The translations under genes were made by a program, and so were the position numbers. 64,000 nt of DNA from Trichomonas vaginalis G3 (lineage: Eukaryota; Parabasalia; Trichomonadida; Trichomonadidae): the NCBI RefSeq assembly GCF_026262505.1, contig NC_067206.1:8274879-8338878 (forward strand). The letters are read 5' to 3'. Within the stretch, counting starts at the first letter, position 1, and each line of letters begins with the position of its first letter. The notes beneath the pieces are model-generated. The model had not been told where the DNA came from and searched no databases. It worked only from the letters and a program-made list of their open reading frames with translations. Shown one piece after another: positions 35,955-46,480 of this stretch.

Positions 35955-38362
35955 AAACAGAAATTCATCAAAAGTGACACCTCAGAAAAGCTATAATATT
36001 GAATTTTTGGAACTTTTGATAGAGCACGTTTTTAAATATTAATTAAAGTAAATGTATATTTTGTAAAGATTCTTTTTAATAAAAAATAAAATTTTGAAGA
36101 AGAACACAAAATCTTCTGAAAAATAATATCACATAAACTCATATTATTTTCTAATATATAACTATTTTATATAAAAATCAAATTCAATGATCTTAAAAGC
36201 GAAGGATAAACCTCAAAATTTACGAATATAATGAGTGGGAATATAATGCTTATCTATCATAAAACCATATGAAATATCAATTTTTGCTTTACGCCTAATT
36301 TTTGACGACAATTAGCAAAAAATGTTAAATGTTAACACTCAGTCCATTTGAATATGAAAAATAAAATTGACTTTGATTAAATGTTTTTATTTATCATGCA
36401 ATTCTTCTTGCGACCAAAGATTTGAATAAAATTTCAAAAAATAAGATAGCTTAAAAATAATATACGGTAGTGTTTACTAATAGATGAATAGTATATAAAT
36501 TCTATTAAAATGGATTTGATCCAAAAAGATATATAAAATTTGATCATAAATAAAATTGTTTAGAAGTCATTTAAAATGATGTAATTATTCAAATTTTGCT
36601 AAAACCCATTCCTCTTTGATATATAACTCCCATTTTTGCATTTCTGGCTCGTACCAAAATTTTGAAACTTCGAATAATTCGTTAGGAGTGTAATTACTAT
36701 TCGTTTTTGGATTAATATCGAGAGATAAATGTGGTGTATTGTTGTATTTTTCAATGAACTGCTGAACTGAGTCCTTGATTTGTTGAATATCATCCAACTC
36801 GTCTGGCAAAAACTTTTCTAAGCTTGGCCACAGGCGCTCCACCTTGCCGTTCTGTCTTGGCATATACGGCAAGGTGTGCTTCCAAACTATTCCGTTTTCC
36901 TGCATAACCTGGCCGAATTCACCGCGGTTTTCACCGCCGTTATCGGTCCAGATGCAGTAAGGGATAAACTCCTCTAAAAGTTTTCTTAAAATATTCGCTG
37001 TTGAGTTGGAAGACTTGTTTTTCAATAATTTAGTTTTGAGAACTTTACGTGTCATATCATTCAATATGGCAAAGAATGGAAAAGAAACATTACCGTGAAG
37101 GTAATGAATATCGCAGTGCCATATCAAATTCTTTGATATGGCACGATATTTGGTAGGTGGATCTGCTGGTTTGTAATCTCTTTTTGAAGATAAACCTGAT
37201 TCCATCATAAATTTTTCCACTTGATGAGGCTTTATTTTTTGTAAATTGTCAAAAATTTGATCTTTTGTCAAATCTTCTATATTTTCAAATTCTTTTGCAA
37301 TTTCTTCTTTTTCTTTCTCACAATCGGGATTTTGAACAATATTTTGAAACCTTTTAATCAATAAATAAGTTTTTGAAATTCCTCCTTTATATTGTGAAAC
37401 ACAAGAATTAATTAATTGTTTTTGTTCAAATGTTGGTGGATTTGGTTTTCTGCCGCGACTAACTTTTGGTAATTCGATTTCTTGAAGTTGAAATGCTCTT
37501 CTTATTGTATTTTCGGCAACATTCAATTTAATTTTACCATTTTCCAATTCAACTTCCTTTCCCACACTTTTGTAATATTCACCTTCTTCTATTCTTCTTT
37601 TAGCTTCAAATAGCCATTCTCTGTTTATAGATTTGGCAGTAGTCATAAAAGTGGTCCTTCTTTTGTGATAAGATTCAAATTTGAATGTGGATGATAAATA
37701 AAAATCAAAAATAATTGTTATAATTTAAATGAAGAAGTAATTTAAAACGATTTTATTTATGATCAAATTTTATATATTTTTTTGGATCAAATCCATTTTA
37801 ATAGAATTTATATACTATTCATCTATTAGTAAACACTACCGTATATTATTTTTTAAGCTATCTTATTTTTTGAACTTTTATTCAAATCTTTGGTCGCAAG
37901 AAGAATTGCATGATAAATAAAAACATTTAATCAAAGTCAATTTTATTTTTCATATTCAAATGGACTGAGTGTTAACATTTAACATTTTTTGCTAATTGTC
38001 GTCAAAAATTAGGCGTAAAGCAAAAATTGATATTTCATATGGTTTTATGATAGATAAGCATTATATTCCCACTCATTATATTCGTAAATTTTGAGGTTTA
38101 TCCTTCGCTTTTAAGATCATTGAATTTGATTTTTATATAAAATAGTTATATATTAGAAAATAATATGAGTTTATGTGATATTATTTTTCAGAAGATTTCA
38201 TTCTATATGCCTATGAAAAGTACTCTCAAAACTAACTTTTTCCTAATTATAATTAAATCTAGAATATTGTATTATGCTTAGTGTTATTTCATTTTTCTCA
38301 TTCAATTTAGAATTTACAAATGTCAAAAATTGAGAGCTGTCACTTTTGATGAATTTCTGTTT
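35955..38362 (-). mobile_element. 2.4-kb DD35E transposon (U4)
   Basis: Same ends and arms; TTTTGTAAAG variant near 36060. Confidence 0.85.
36585..37646 (-). CDS. DD35E transposase (U4)
   Basis: 353 aa, translation identical to the other copies. Confidence 0.9.
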   Translation of the reverse strand: MTTAKSINREWLFEAKRRIEEGEYYKSVGKEVELENGKIKLNVAENTIRRAFQLQEIELPKVSRGRKPNPPTFEQKQLINSCVSQYKGGISKTYLLIKRFQNIVQNPDCEKEKEEIAKEFENIEDLTKDQIFDNLQKIKPHQVEKFMMESGLSSKRDYKPADPPTKYRAISKNLIWHCDIHYLHGNVSFPFFAILNDMTRKVLKTKLLKNKSSNSTANILRKLLEEFIPYCIWTDNGGENRGEFGQVMQENGIVWKHTLPYMPRQNGKVERLWPSLEKFLPDELDDIQQIKDSVQQFIEKYNNTPHLSLDINPKTNSNYTPNELFEVSKFWYEPEMQKWELYIKEEWVLAKFE

Positions 38363-38571
38363 ATTACATAGCATTAATAAAAAAATCATTTGTTCTGATT
38401 AATATTTATCCAATAATAATATATATTCATTTTTGAATTTAATTAGCTTTTTTAAAGCTTAATATTTAATAATATTATTATTCAACATTCTTAATAAAAT
38501 AAGATATATGCTTTATGTCTAATATATGTTTTGTAGAAATTTCGAGGAAATATCAAGGTTTCAACATCACT

Positions 38572-38772
38572 TCACTTCCACCATTTCGTCTTACGAAAGT
38601 TTAATTGTATGATTAAATACTTGGGCCATTCTAATATTTCATCTTTTTGAAATCGATTTTGCTCAATAGGATATGTATTAAAATATTTTTCCAATGCATC
38701 CAATAAATTATCCGTGCCATTTATTGATATATCAAGAAAGTCGTTTTGTTTTGTTTCTATCGGGGTAATACG
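38572..38772 (-). pseudogene. USP-like fragment (end of U4)
   Basis: Same frame as the U0 copy. Confidence 0.48.
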
Positions 38773-38818
38773 ATGTGAAAAGTGACAAAAATATACTATG
38801 ATTTATATTTCATTGTAT

Positions 38819-39365
38819 AATAAAGTCGAGAAGGGAGTCCTAACCTTAAGAAAGGGCTCTCTTCTCGACTTTCTGCTGCAATCTCACTCGAATTGCGCGT
38901 ATATACTGCTTCTTTCATTAGAAGTAGTATATACGCGCAACAATATGCCATGGCAAGTGCACTTGTCGCCACTTTTAATGTTTCTCAAATGCAATGCGGG
39001 AAGGAGTGGCAATATAGTACTTGGGTAGTTGTGGAGTTATGTGTTAGGAGAGGGAACAGGACAAATTTGCCACACGGCACTTTTTTTTAAAAAAAATTAA
39101 TGGAGCGGAGCGATACTCTGCTGCAGGAGCCCCAAGGCTCCCAATCATTACGAAAGGGAGCCTCAGGGCTCCTGAGAATCCATCAGCAGAGGCCTTTTCA
39201 TTTGGCCTCTGCTGATCAAAGATTCGGCGAAGCCATTCTTCGTCTCAGGAGCCCCAAGGCTCCCAATCATTACGAAAGGGAGCCTCAGGGCTCCTGAGAA
39301 TCCATCAGCAGAGGCCTTTTCATTTGGCCTCTGCTGATCAAAGATTCGGCGAAGCCATTCTTCGA
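38819..39365. repeat. Hairpin block of U5, right part missing
   Basis: The left hairpins and two 122-bp monomers are present. The sequence then stops matching at the H3 hairpin, just before the 2.58-kb element. Confidence 0.8.
39124..39365. repeat. 122-bp hairpin array, 2 copies, interrupted (U5)
   Basis: Monomers start at 39124 and 39246, both with the C-type H2. Similarity ends inside the H3 hairpin. Confidence 0.93.
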
Positions 39366-39476
39366 GTATATAAGAATTTCCGAAAAAGTGACACCCAAAA
39401 AGTGACACTTTCAATAGGGAGTAACACTTAAAAAGTGACAATTTAAAATTCACAATAAATAAAAATAATAAATTTT

Positions 39477-39862
39477 TTAGTCTATTAAATTATTCTTTTC
39501 TTTGAAATCCTCTAAAAATTCTTCGAAATGTTCTAAAATATAATCTGGAGAATTATAACAAAATTCATTAATTTCTAACATATACGTATCTAACAATTCA
39601 TTTGGAATTTCAAACGATCTTAAATATGTAATTGAATTTTGTATCTTCTCATTTATTTGAGAAAGTTTTTCTTCAGCATTTTCCAATAAAAATCTTAATG
39701 GATTCAAATTGGCTTCTTGATTCTGAACAAAATTTAATACTTGGTATAAACGTGATTGAACTTCTCTTTTCAATTTTGTTTTATAATCTGTCAATCGAGG
39801 CTCGCGAATTCTAATTGAAGGAATAAAACCTGTTTGAAGTAAATCGTTTTTAATACTGTAAT
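39477..39862 (-). CDS. Unknown protein frame, part next to the insertion
   Basis: An open frame on minus with an internal ATG at 39794 giving 105 residues. The frame stays open further upstream to the inserted element, so the ATG is probably not the native start. The product is rich in charged and amide residues with long helical stretches (LRFLLENAEEKLSQINEKIQ) and an acidic, aromatic tail (DYILEHFEEFLEDFKEKNN). No family recognised. It lies directly inside the left end of the 2.58-kb element and is the only sizeable frame there, so an element-encoded protein or a captured host gene are both possible. Confidence 0.5.
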
Positions 39863-40483
39863 AAACAGAAATTCATCAAAAGTGACAGCTCTCAATTTTT
39901 TGACATTTGTAAATTCTAAATTGAATGAGAAAAATGAAATAATACTAAGCATAATACAATATTCTAGATTTAATTATAATTAGGAAAAAGTTAGTTTTGA
40001 GAGTACTTTTCATAGGCATATAGAATGAAATCTTCTGAAAAAGAATATCACATAAACTCATATTATTTTCTAATATATAACTATTTTATATAAAAATCAA
40101 ATTCAATGATCTTAAAAGCGAAGGATAAACCTCAAAATTTACGAATATAATGAGTGGGAATATTTCATATGGTTTTATGATAGATAAGCATTATATTCCC
40201 ACTCATTATATTCGTAAATTTTGAGGTTTATCCTTCGCTTTTAAGATCATTGAATTTGATTTTTATATAAAATAGTTATATATTAGAAAATAATATGAGT
40301 TTATGTGATATTATTTTTCAGAAGATTTTGTGTTCTTCTTCAAAATTTTATTTTTTTATTAAAAAGAATCTTTACAAAATATACATTTACTTAAATTAAT
40401 ATTTAAAAACGTGCTCTATCAAAAGTTCCAAAAATTCAATATTTTAGCTTTTCTGAGGTGTCACTTTTGATGAATTTCTGTTT
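39863..40483 (+). mobile_element. 621-bp non-autonomous relative (MITE) of the 2.4-kb transposon
   Basis: It has the same 25-bp terminal repeats and the same two unlike subterminal stretches as the 2.4-kb element, but in the opposite orientation. The transposase gene and most of both long arms are missing. What remains of the arms is about 136 bp on each side (about 40028-40163 and 40193-40328) around a loop of about 30 nt, so the middle can fold into one long hairpin. A product of internal deletion, presumably moved by the DD35E transposase. Confidence 0.85.
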
Positions 40484-40650
40484 ACAACAATACGATAAAA
40501 GTAATTGGGTGCAACTTCTTCTAAAAGATTTTTGACAAAAACATCAATTCTTTGATTTTTAACGCAGCCAAAATCGTGATATTTTATCTTTTTAAATAAA
40601 GATTCAGAAACGTTATTCACAACGGTTAATTCATTTGGTCTGGCAAGCGG
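40484..40650 (-). pseudogene. Open frame resuming beyond the inserted MITE
   Basis: About 55 codons are open on minus (for example FKKIKYHDFGCVKNQRIDVF) on the far side of the MITE, the same strand and similar style as the frame at 39477-39862. The MITE therefore seems to have landed in a longer coding sequence. The first part of the gene is missing, because a stop and then the hairpins follow. Family not recognised. Confidence 0.45.
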
Positions 40651-40657
40651 CTATCCA

Positions 40658-40886
40658 CATCATAGCCAACAATTCCTTATACAAATTCAAAAACTTGGGT
40701 GCAATCAGTTCTGATTGCACCCAAGTTTTTGAACTTTCTTGAGGGAATTAAAGGTGAGAGATGTATAGTCTATCTATATATCTCCCACCCTCTAATTCCC
40801 TCTCTGACAGCGGGAAACTTTGTCTGAATGTTAAACTATTCAGACAAAGTTTCCCACTGTTTGCGAAGGAATTGTTGGCTATGATG
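40658..40886. repeat. Hairpin domain 1: closing stem with three inner hairpins
   Basis: An outer 21-bp stem (40658-40678 with 40866-40886, CATAGCCAACAATTCC on the left) encloses three hairpins: 40686-40708 with 40711-40733 (23 bp, perfect, two-base loop), 40741-40802, and 40812-40829 with 40838-40855. The layout is a cloverleaf-like four-way fold. Confidence 0.8.
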
Positions 40887-41104
40887 TACTGATTCATGAT
40901 CAGTACAAACATAGCCAACAATTCCTTATATAAAGTTCAAAAACTTGGGTGCAATCAGAACTGATTGCACCAAGTTTTTGAACTTTCTTGAGGAATGGAA
41001 GAGTAAGAGGTATACATTATGAATATATACCTCTTACCCTTCATTCCTCTCTGACAGCGGGAAACTTTGTCTGAATGTTAAACTATTCAGAAAAGTTTCC
41101 CTGT
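40886..41104. repeat. Hairpin domain 2: diverged copy of domain 1
   Basis: Starts with a small hairpin (40886-40906), then repeats the left closing-stem sequence (40910-40927) and three hairpins: 40935-40982, 40990-41049 and 41054-41104. The middle hairpin differs from its domain 1 counterpart in both arms and still pairs. The closing stem is imperfect because its right partner (near 41111-41125) has changed. Confidence 0.75.
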
Positions 41105-41120
41105 CAGCGAAAGAATTGTT

Positions 41121-41440
41121 CCATCTGGTGCATAGAGTGTGAATCTATGCACCAAATGGAGCAAGTCCCTCGCGAAATTGCCAAAACTTGCGTCGCATTT
41201 CAAAGATTGCGACCCAAATTTTGGCGATTTCTAGTAGAGATGGAGTATTTTGAGTCACTGACCTATATGCAGTGGCTCAAAGGGCTCCATCTCTACTTTG
41301 AAGCAAGGAAAATTTCCTCGAAATTTTGATAATTTGAAGAAAGTTTTCAAGCAATTAACAAAGGATTACTCGCTATGAGGTAAAAATTCTAGATTTTACC
41401 TCATAGCGAGAGCTTCCCTTTCATTGCTTGAAAACTTTCC
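41121..41440. repeat. Further long hairpins
   Basis: Four more inverted repeats: 41121-41135 with 41145-41159; 41174-41197 with 41208-41231; a two-level hairpin 41235-41245 with 41285-41295 enclosing 41249-41260 with 41270-41281; and another two-level one, 41340-41356 with 41424-41440 enclosing 41370-41386 with 41395-41411 (17 bp, perfect). Confidence 0.75.
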
Positions 41441-41513
41441 CCAGCTTCAAATTTGGGAAAGGGTGTAAAGTCGACTCCGATACCAGCAGGTACCAGAGTA
41501 TTTAAAAGAGAAG

Positions 41514-41654
41514 CCTCGTACGAGTTTCTATGAAGACCTTCTCATTCAAGAAGATCTTAATAGAAAATCGTACGAGGGCATTGGAAACTCGCGTCTGGTA
41601 CATGTTGGTACCAGAGTGTTTGAGATTTGAAGACTCTGGTACTAACATGTACCA
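41514..41654. repeat. Last two hairpins of the series
   Basis: Stem 41514-41523 with 41568-41577 (CCTCGTACGA) continues inward as 41525-41542 with 41549-41567. The last hairpin, 41595-41617 with 41632-41654, has 23-bp arms starting CTGGTACATGTT with a single G:T-type mismatch and a 14-nt loop. Confidence 0.75.
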
Positions 41655-41980
41655 GAATTTATGATGAATTTAAGATGGACCATTATAAAATGGTAGCGGT
41701 TTGTTTTCAAAAAAAATTAGATGAGATTTGCATAGATATAGATTATATGATTTATACATATGAAAAATAATATATAAAAATATAATTTTGAGATAATTAT
41801 GTAAATAATATTATAATATTTGAATTTGAGGTATAATTTTATAGTAAAATATATTATAAAGAGTATTTATATAAATATTGTAAAAAATATAAGTAATAAA
41901 ATTGAGACCCCTCCCTGTTTTTGATGTTTTGTCACTTTTTCGGTAATTCTTATTGTTTCCTCAGGGCTCCTGAGATCCAT

Positions 41981-42080
41981 NNNNNNNNNNNNNNNNNNNN
42001 NNNNNNNNNNNNNNNNNNNNNNNNNNNNNNNNNNNNNNNNNNNNNNNNNNNNNNNNNNNNNNNNNNNNNNNNNNNNNNNN
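41981..42080. other. Assembly gap of 100 N
   Basis: Placeholder gap. The left flank is a fragment partly matching the 122-bp repeat; the right flank is unit sequence from the A+T-rich stretch before the 2.4-kb transposon. Confidence 0.95.
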
Positions 42081-42506
42081 TCACATATTTTTATGTGGTA
42101 AGACGAAATGATGGAAGTGAGGCATATCTCAATATTTTCACCAGATCTTCAGGCATTTAGCATGGATATATAATTGTTATCATGATTTGTATTTAGTAAT
42201 ATTATTTAATCCAACTTATCAAAGCTAAACAAGATAAGAAATGCGTTTTAATTTTTTTTTCAAACAAAATTGAACAAAAAATACACTTAGAAGATATATT
42301 TCTTTAAGTTATTTATAGTAATGGAAATAATATGGTATATCTATCATTAACATATAAGCAGATCATACCTCTCTTGTGCCATGCAATTATGAATTAAGAA
42401 TTTTGTAAATTCAACTGTATATAATAATCTTTTAATTGAAAAACATCATCAGACCAAGAGATGTTAATCATGTGCATCTAATATAATTGTTTTTGTCTAG
42501 TGTTGA

Positions 42507-44913
42507 AAACAGAAATTCATCAAAAGTGACACCTCAGAAAAGCTATAATATTGAATTTTTGGAACTTTTGATAGAGCACGTTTTTAAATATTAATTAAAG
42601 TAAATGTATATTTCGTAAAGATTCTTTTTAATAAAAAATAAAATTTTGAAGAAGAACACAAAATCTTCTGAAAAATAATATCACATAAACTCATATTATT
42701 TTCTAATATATAACTATTTTATATAAAAATCAAATTCAATGATCTTAAAAGCGAAGGATAAACCTCAAAATTTACGAATATAATGAGTGGGAATATAATG
42801 CTTATCTATCATAAAACCATATGAAATATCAATTTTTGCTTTACGCCTAATTTTTGACGACAATTAGCAAAAAATGTTAAATGTTAACACTCAGTCCATT
42901 TGAATATGAAAAATAAAATTGACTTTGATTAAATGTTTTTATTTATCATGCAATTCTTCTTGCGACCAAAGATTTGAATAAAATTTCAAAAAATAAGATA
43001 GCTTAAAAATAATATACGGTAGTGTTTACTAATAGATGAATAGTATATAAATTCTATTAAAATGGATTTGATCCAAAAAGATATATAAAATTTGATCATA
43101 AATAAAATTGTTTAGAAGTCATTTAAAATGATGTAATTATTCAAATTTTGCTAAAACCCATTCCTCTTTGATATATAACTCCCATTTTTGCATTTCTGGC
43201 TCGTACCAAAATTTTGAAACTTCGAATAATTCGTTAGGAGTGTAATTACTATTCGTTTTTGGATTAATATCGAGAGATAAATGTGGTGTATTGTTGTATT
43301 TTTCAATGAACTGCTGAACTGAGTCCTTGATTTGTTGAATATCATCCAACTCGTCTGGCAAAAACTTTTCTAAGCTTGGCCACAGGCGCTCCACCTTGCC
43401 GTTCTGTCTTGGCATATACGGCAAGGTGTGCTTCCAAACTATTCCGTTTTCCTGCATAACCTGGCCGAATTCACCGCGGTTTTCACCGCCGTTATCGGTC
43501 CAGATGCAGTAAGGGATAAACTCCTCTAAAAGTTTTCTTAAAATATTCGCTGTTGAGTTGGAAGACTTGTTTTTCAATAATTTAGTTTTGAGAACTTTAC
43601 GTGTCATATCATTCAATATGGCAAAGAATGGAAAAGAAACATTACCGTGAAGGTAATGAATATCGCAGTGCCATATCAAATTCTTTGATATGGCACGATA
43701 TTTGGTAGGTGGATCTGCTGGTTTGTAATCTCTTTTTGAAGATAAACCTGATTCCATCATAAATTTTTCCACTTGATGAGGCTTTATTTTTTGTAAATTG
43801 TCAAAAATTTGATCTTTTGTCAAATCTTCTATATTTTCAAATTCTTTTGCAATTTCTTCTTTTTCTTTCTCACAATCGGGATTTTGAACAATATTTTGAA
43901 ACCTTTTAATCAATAAATAAGTTTTTGAAATTCCTCCTTTATATTGTGAAACACAAGAATTAATTAATTGTTTTTGTTCAAATGTTGGTGGATTTGGTTT
44001 TCTGCCGCGACTAACTTTTGGTAATTCGATTTCTTGAAGTTGAAATGCTCTTCTTATTGTATTTTCGGCAACATTCAATTTAATTTTACCATTTTCCAAT
44101 TCAACTTCCTTTCCCACACTTTTGTAATATTCACCTTCTTCTATTCTTCTTTTAGCTTCAAATAGCCATTCTCTGTTTATAGATTTGGCAGTAGTCATAA
44201 AAGTGGTCCTTCTTTTGTGATAAGATTCAAATTTGAATGTGGATGATAAATAAAAATCAAAAATAATTGTTATAATTTAAATGAAGAAGTAATTTAAAAC
44301 GATTTTATTTATGATCAAATTTTATATTTTTTTTGGATCAAATCCATTTTAATAGAATTTATATACTATTCATCTATTAGTAAACACTACCGTATATTAT
44401 TTTTTAAGCTATCTTATTTTTTGAACTTTTATTCAAATCTTTGGTCGCAAGAAGAATTGCATGATAAATAAAAACATTTAATCAAAGTCAATTTTATTTT
44501 TCATATTCAAATGGACTGAGTGTTAACATTTAACATTTTTTGCTAATTGTCGTCAAAAATTAGGCGTAAAGCAAAAATTGATATTTCATATGGTTTTATG
44601 ATAGATAAGCATTATATTCCCACTCATTATATTCGTAAATTTTGAGGTTTATCCTTCGCTTTTAAGATCATTGAATTTGATTTTTATATAAAATAGTTAT
44701 ATATTAGAAAATAATATGAGTTTATGTGATATTATTTTTCAGAAGATTTCATTCTATATGCCTATGAAAAGTACTCTCAAAACTAACTTTTTCCTAATTA
44801 TAATTAAATCTAGAATATTGTATTATGCTTAGTGTTATTTCATTTTTCTCATTCAATTTAGAATTTACAAATGTCAAAAATTGAGAGCTGTCACTTTTGA
44901 TGAATTTCTGTTT
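42507..44913 (-). mobile_element. 2.4-kb DD35E transposon (U5)
   Basis: Complete although the unit around it is disrupted. TTTCGTAAAG variant, as in U0, U6 and U7. An A/T-run in the right arm near 44325 is shorter than usual. Confidence 0.85.
43137..44198 (-). CDS. DD35E transposase (U5)
   Basis: 353 aa, translation identical to the other copies. Confidence 0.9.
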   Translation of the reverse strand: MTTAKSINREWLFEAKRRIEEGEYYKSVGKEVELENGKIKLNVAENTIRRAFQLQEIELPKVSRGRKPNPPTFEQKQLINSCVSQYKGGISKTYLLIKRFQNIVQNPDCEKEKEEIAKEFENIEDLTKDQIFDNLQKIKPHQVEKFMMESGLSSKRDYKPADPPTKYRAISKNLIWHCDIHYLHGNVSFPFFAILNDMTRKVLKTKLLKNKSSNSTANILRKLLEEFIPYCIWTDNGGENRGEFGQVMQENGIVWKHTLPYMPRQNGKVERLWPSLEKFLPDELDDIQQIKDSVQQFIEKYNNTPHLSLDINPKTNSNYTPNELFEVSKFWYEPEMQKWELYIKEEWVLAKFE

Positions 44914-45122
44914 ATTACATAGCATTAATAAAAAAATCATTTGTTCTGATTAATATTTATCCAATAATAATATATATTCATTTTTGAATTTAATTAGCTT
45001 TTTTAAAGCTTAATATTTAATAATATTATTATTCAACATTCTTAATAAAATAAGATATATGCTTTATGTCTAATATATGTTTTGTAGAAATTTCGAGGAA
45101 ATATCAAGGTTTCAACATCACT

Positions 45123-45323
45123 TCACTTCCACCATTTCGTCTTACGAAAGTTTAATTGTATGATTAAATACTTGGGCCATTCTAATATTTCATCTTTTTG
45201 AAATCGATTTTGCTCAATAGGATATGTATTAAAATATTTTTCCAATGCATCCAATAAATTATCCGTGCCATTTATTGATATATCAAGAAAGTCGTTTTGT
45301 TTTGTTTCTATCGGGGTAATACG
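45123..45323 (-). pseudogene. USP-like fragment (end of U5)
   Basis: Same frame as the U0 copy. Confidence 0.48.
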
Positions 45324-45369
45324 ATGTGAAAAGTGACAAAAATATACTATGATTTATATTTCATTGTAT

Positions 45370-46376
45370 AATAAAGTCGAGAAGGGAGTCCTAACCTTAA
45401 GAAAGGGCTCTCTTCTCGACTTTCTGCTGCAATCTCACTCGAATTGCGCGTATATACTGCTTCTTTCATTAGAAGTAGTATATACGCGCAACAATATGCC
45501 ATGGCAAGTGCACTTGTCGCCACTTTTAATGTTTCTCAAATGCAATGCGGGAAGGAGTGGCAATATAGTACTTGGGTAGTTGTGGAGTTATGTGTTAGGA
45601 GAGGGAACAGGACAAATTTGCCACACGGCACTTTTTTTTAAAAAAAATTAATGGAGCGGAGCGATACTCTGCTGCAGGAGCCCCAAGGCTCCCAATCATT
45701 ACGAAAGGGAGCCTCAGGGCTCCTGAGAATCCATCAGCAGAGGCCTTTTCATTTGGCCTCTGCTGATCAAAGATTCGGCGAAGCCATTCTTCGTCTCAGG
45801 AGCCCCAAGGCTCCCAATCATTACGAAAGGGAGCCTCAGGGCTCCTGAGAATCCATCAGCAGAGGCCTTTTCATTTGGCCTCTGCTGATCAAAGATTCGG
45901 CGAAGCCATTCTTCGTCTCAGGAGCCCCAAGGCTCCCAATCATTACGAAAGGGAGCCTCAGGGCTCCTGAGAATCCATCAGTAGAGGCCTTTTCATTTGG
46001 CCTCTGCTGATCAAAGATTCGGCGAAGCCATTCTTCGTCTCAGGAGCCCCAAGGCTCCCAATCATTACGAAAGGGAGCCTCAGGGCTCCTGAGAAACCTC
46101 TTTGAGAAGGTTTTCTTTAAGAAAACCTTCTCAAAGATGATTGTCAGCATTCACTCAAAATCTACCAAGAGTTTCAAAGTTTCAAATCTATCTGAAATGA
46201 AGCTTTGAATCTCTTGTATATCTAATTGTAGAGGTACCTTTTCAAAATGTCTTCTATTGATTAAATTTAATCAGTAAAAGTCATTTTGAAAAGGTACATC
46301 TCTATAATTGCTATTGAGCATTCACTCTTGGAACCTTGGAGCTCTTGTGTAGTGCATGAAAACTCCAAGATTCTAG
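45370..46376. repeat. Hairpin block of U6
   Basis: Appears to match the U1 block throughout, including array copy number and variant order. Confidence 0.8.
45675..46093. repeat. 122-bp hairpin array, 4 copies (U6)
   Basis: Monomers start at 45675, 45797, 45919 and 46041; H2 order C, C, T. Confidence 0.95.
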
Positions 46377-46480
46377 AATAAAACATATATCATAGACATA
46401 ATTTCTTCAAATATAATTTAAGGTTATTTTTTAAAAAATTAGAACAGCGTAATTTAAGGTTATTGAAAAGTGACACTTGA

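Larger units (their letters stand above)
29632..38777. repeat. Tandem unit U4 (complete, 9,146 bp)
   Basis: This is the longest complete unit, with seven 122-bp repeats. Like U3 it lacks the CT near 35170, which suggests U3 and U4 are sister duplicates. An A-run near 32131 is shorter than in other units and breaks a spurious frame there. Confidence 0.92.
39371..41952. mobile_element. 2.58-kb hairpin-bearing element with 23-bp terminal inverted repeats
   Basis: The left end TAAGAATTTCCGAAAAAGTG..ACA (39371-39393) and right end (41930-41952) are inverted copies matching at 22 of 23 bases. Just inside the left end AAAAAGTGACA recurs twice more in direct orientation (near 39398 and 39430). Contents from the left: an unknown open frame on minus; a 621-bp element inserted next to it; further open frame on the same strand; about 1 kb of long hairpins; then about 270 bp of very A+T-rich DNA. 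It lies between two pieces of 122-bp repeat, though the right-hand piece is short and not an exact continuation. No target duplication is visible. The family is unknown. Confidence 0.7.
38778..45328. repeat. Tandem unit U5 (interrupted by a 2.58-kb element and an assembly gap)
   Basis: The unit starts normally, but after two 122-bp repeats it gives way at 39366 to unrelated sequence containing the 39371-41952 element. A 28-bp piece partly matching the 122-bp repeat follows, then the 100-N gap. The unit resumes in the A+T-rich stretch before the 2.4-kb transposon. Roughly 4.7 kb of a normal unit is unaccounted for. Confidence 0.88.

Noticed and set aside
41075-41329. 84-codon + frame in the hairpin series of the 2.58-kb element
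   Set aside because: It crosses several perfect inverted repeats and its sequence is dictated by them.
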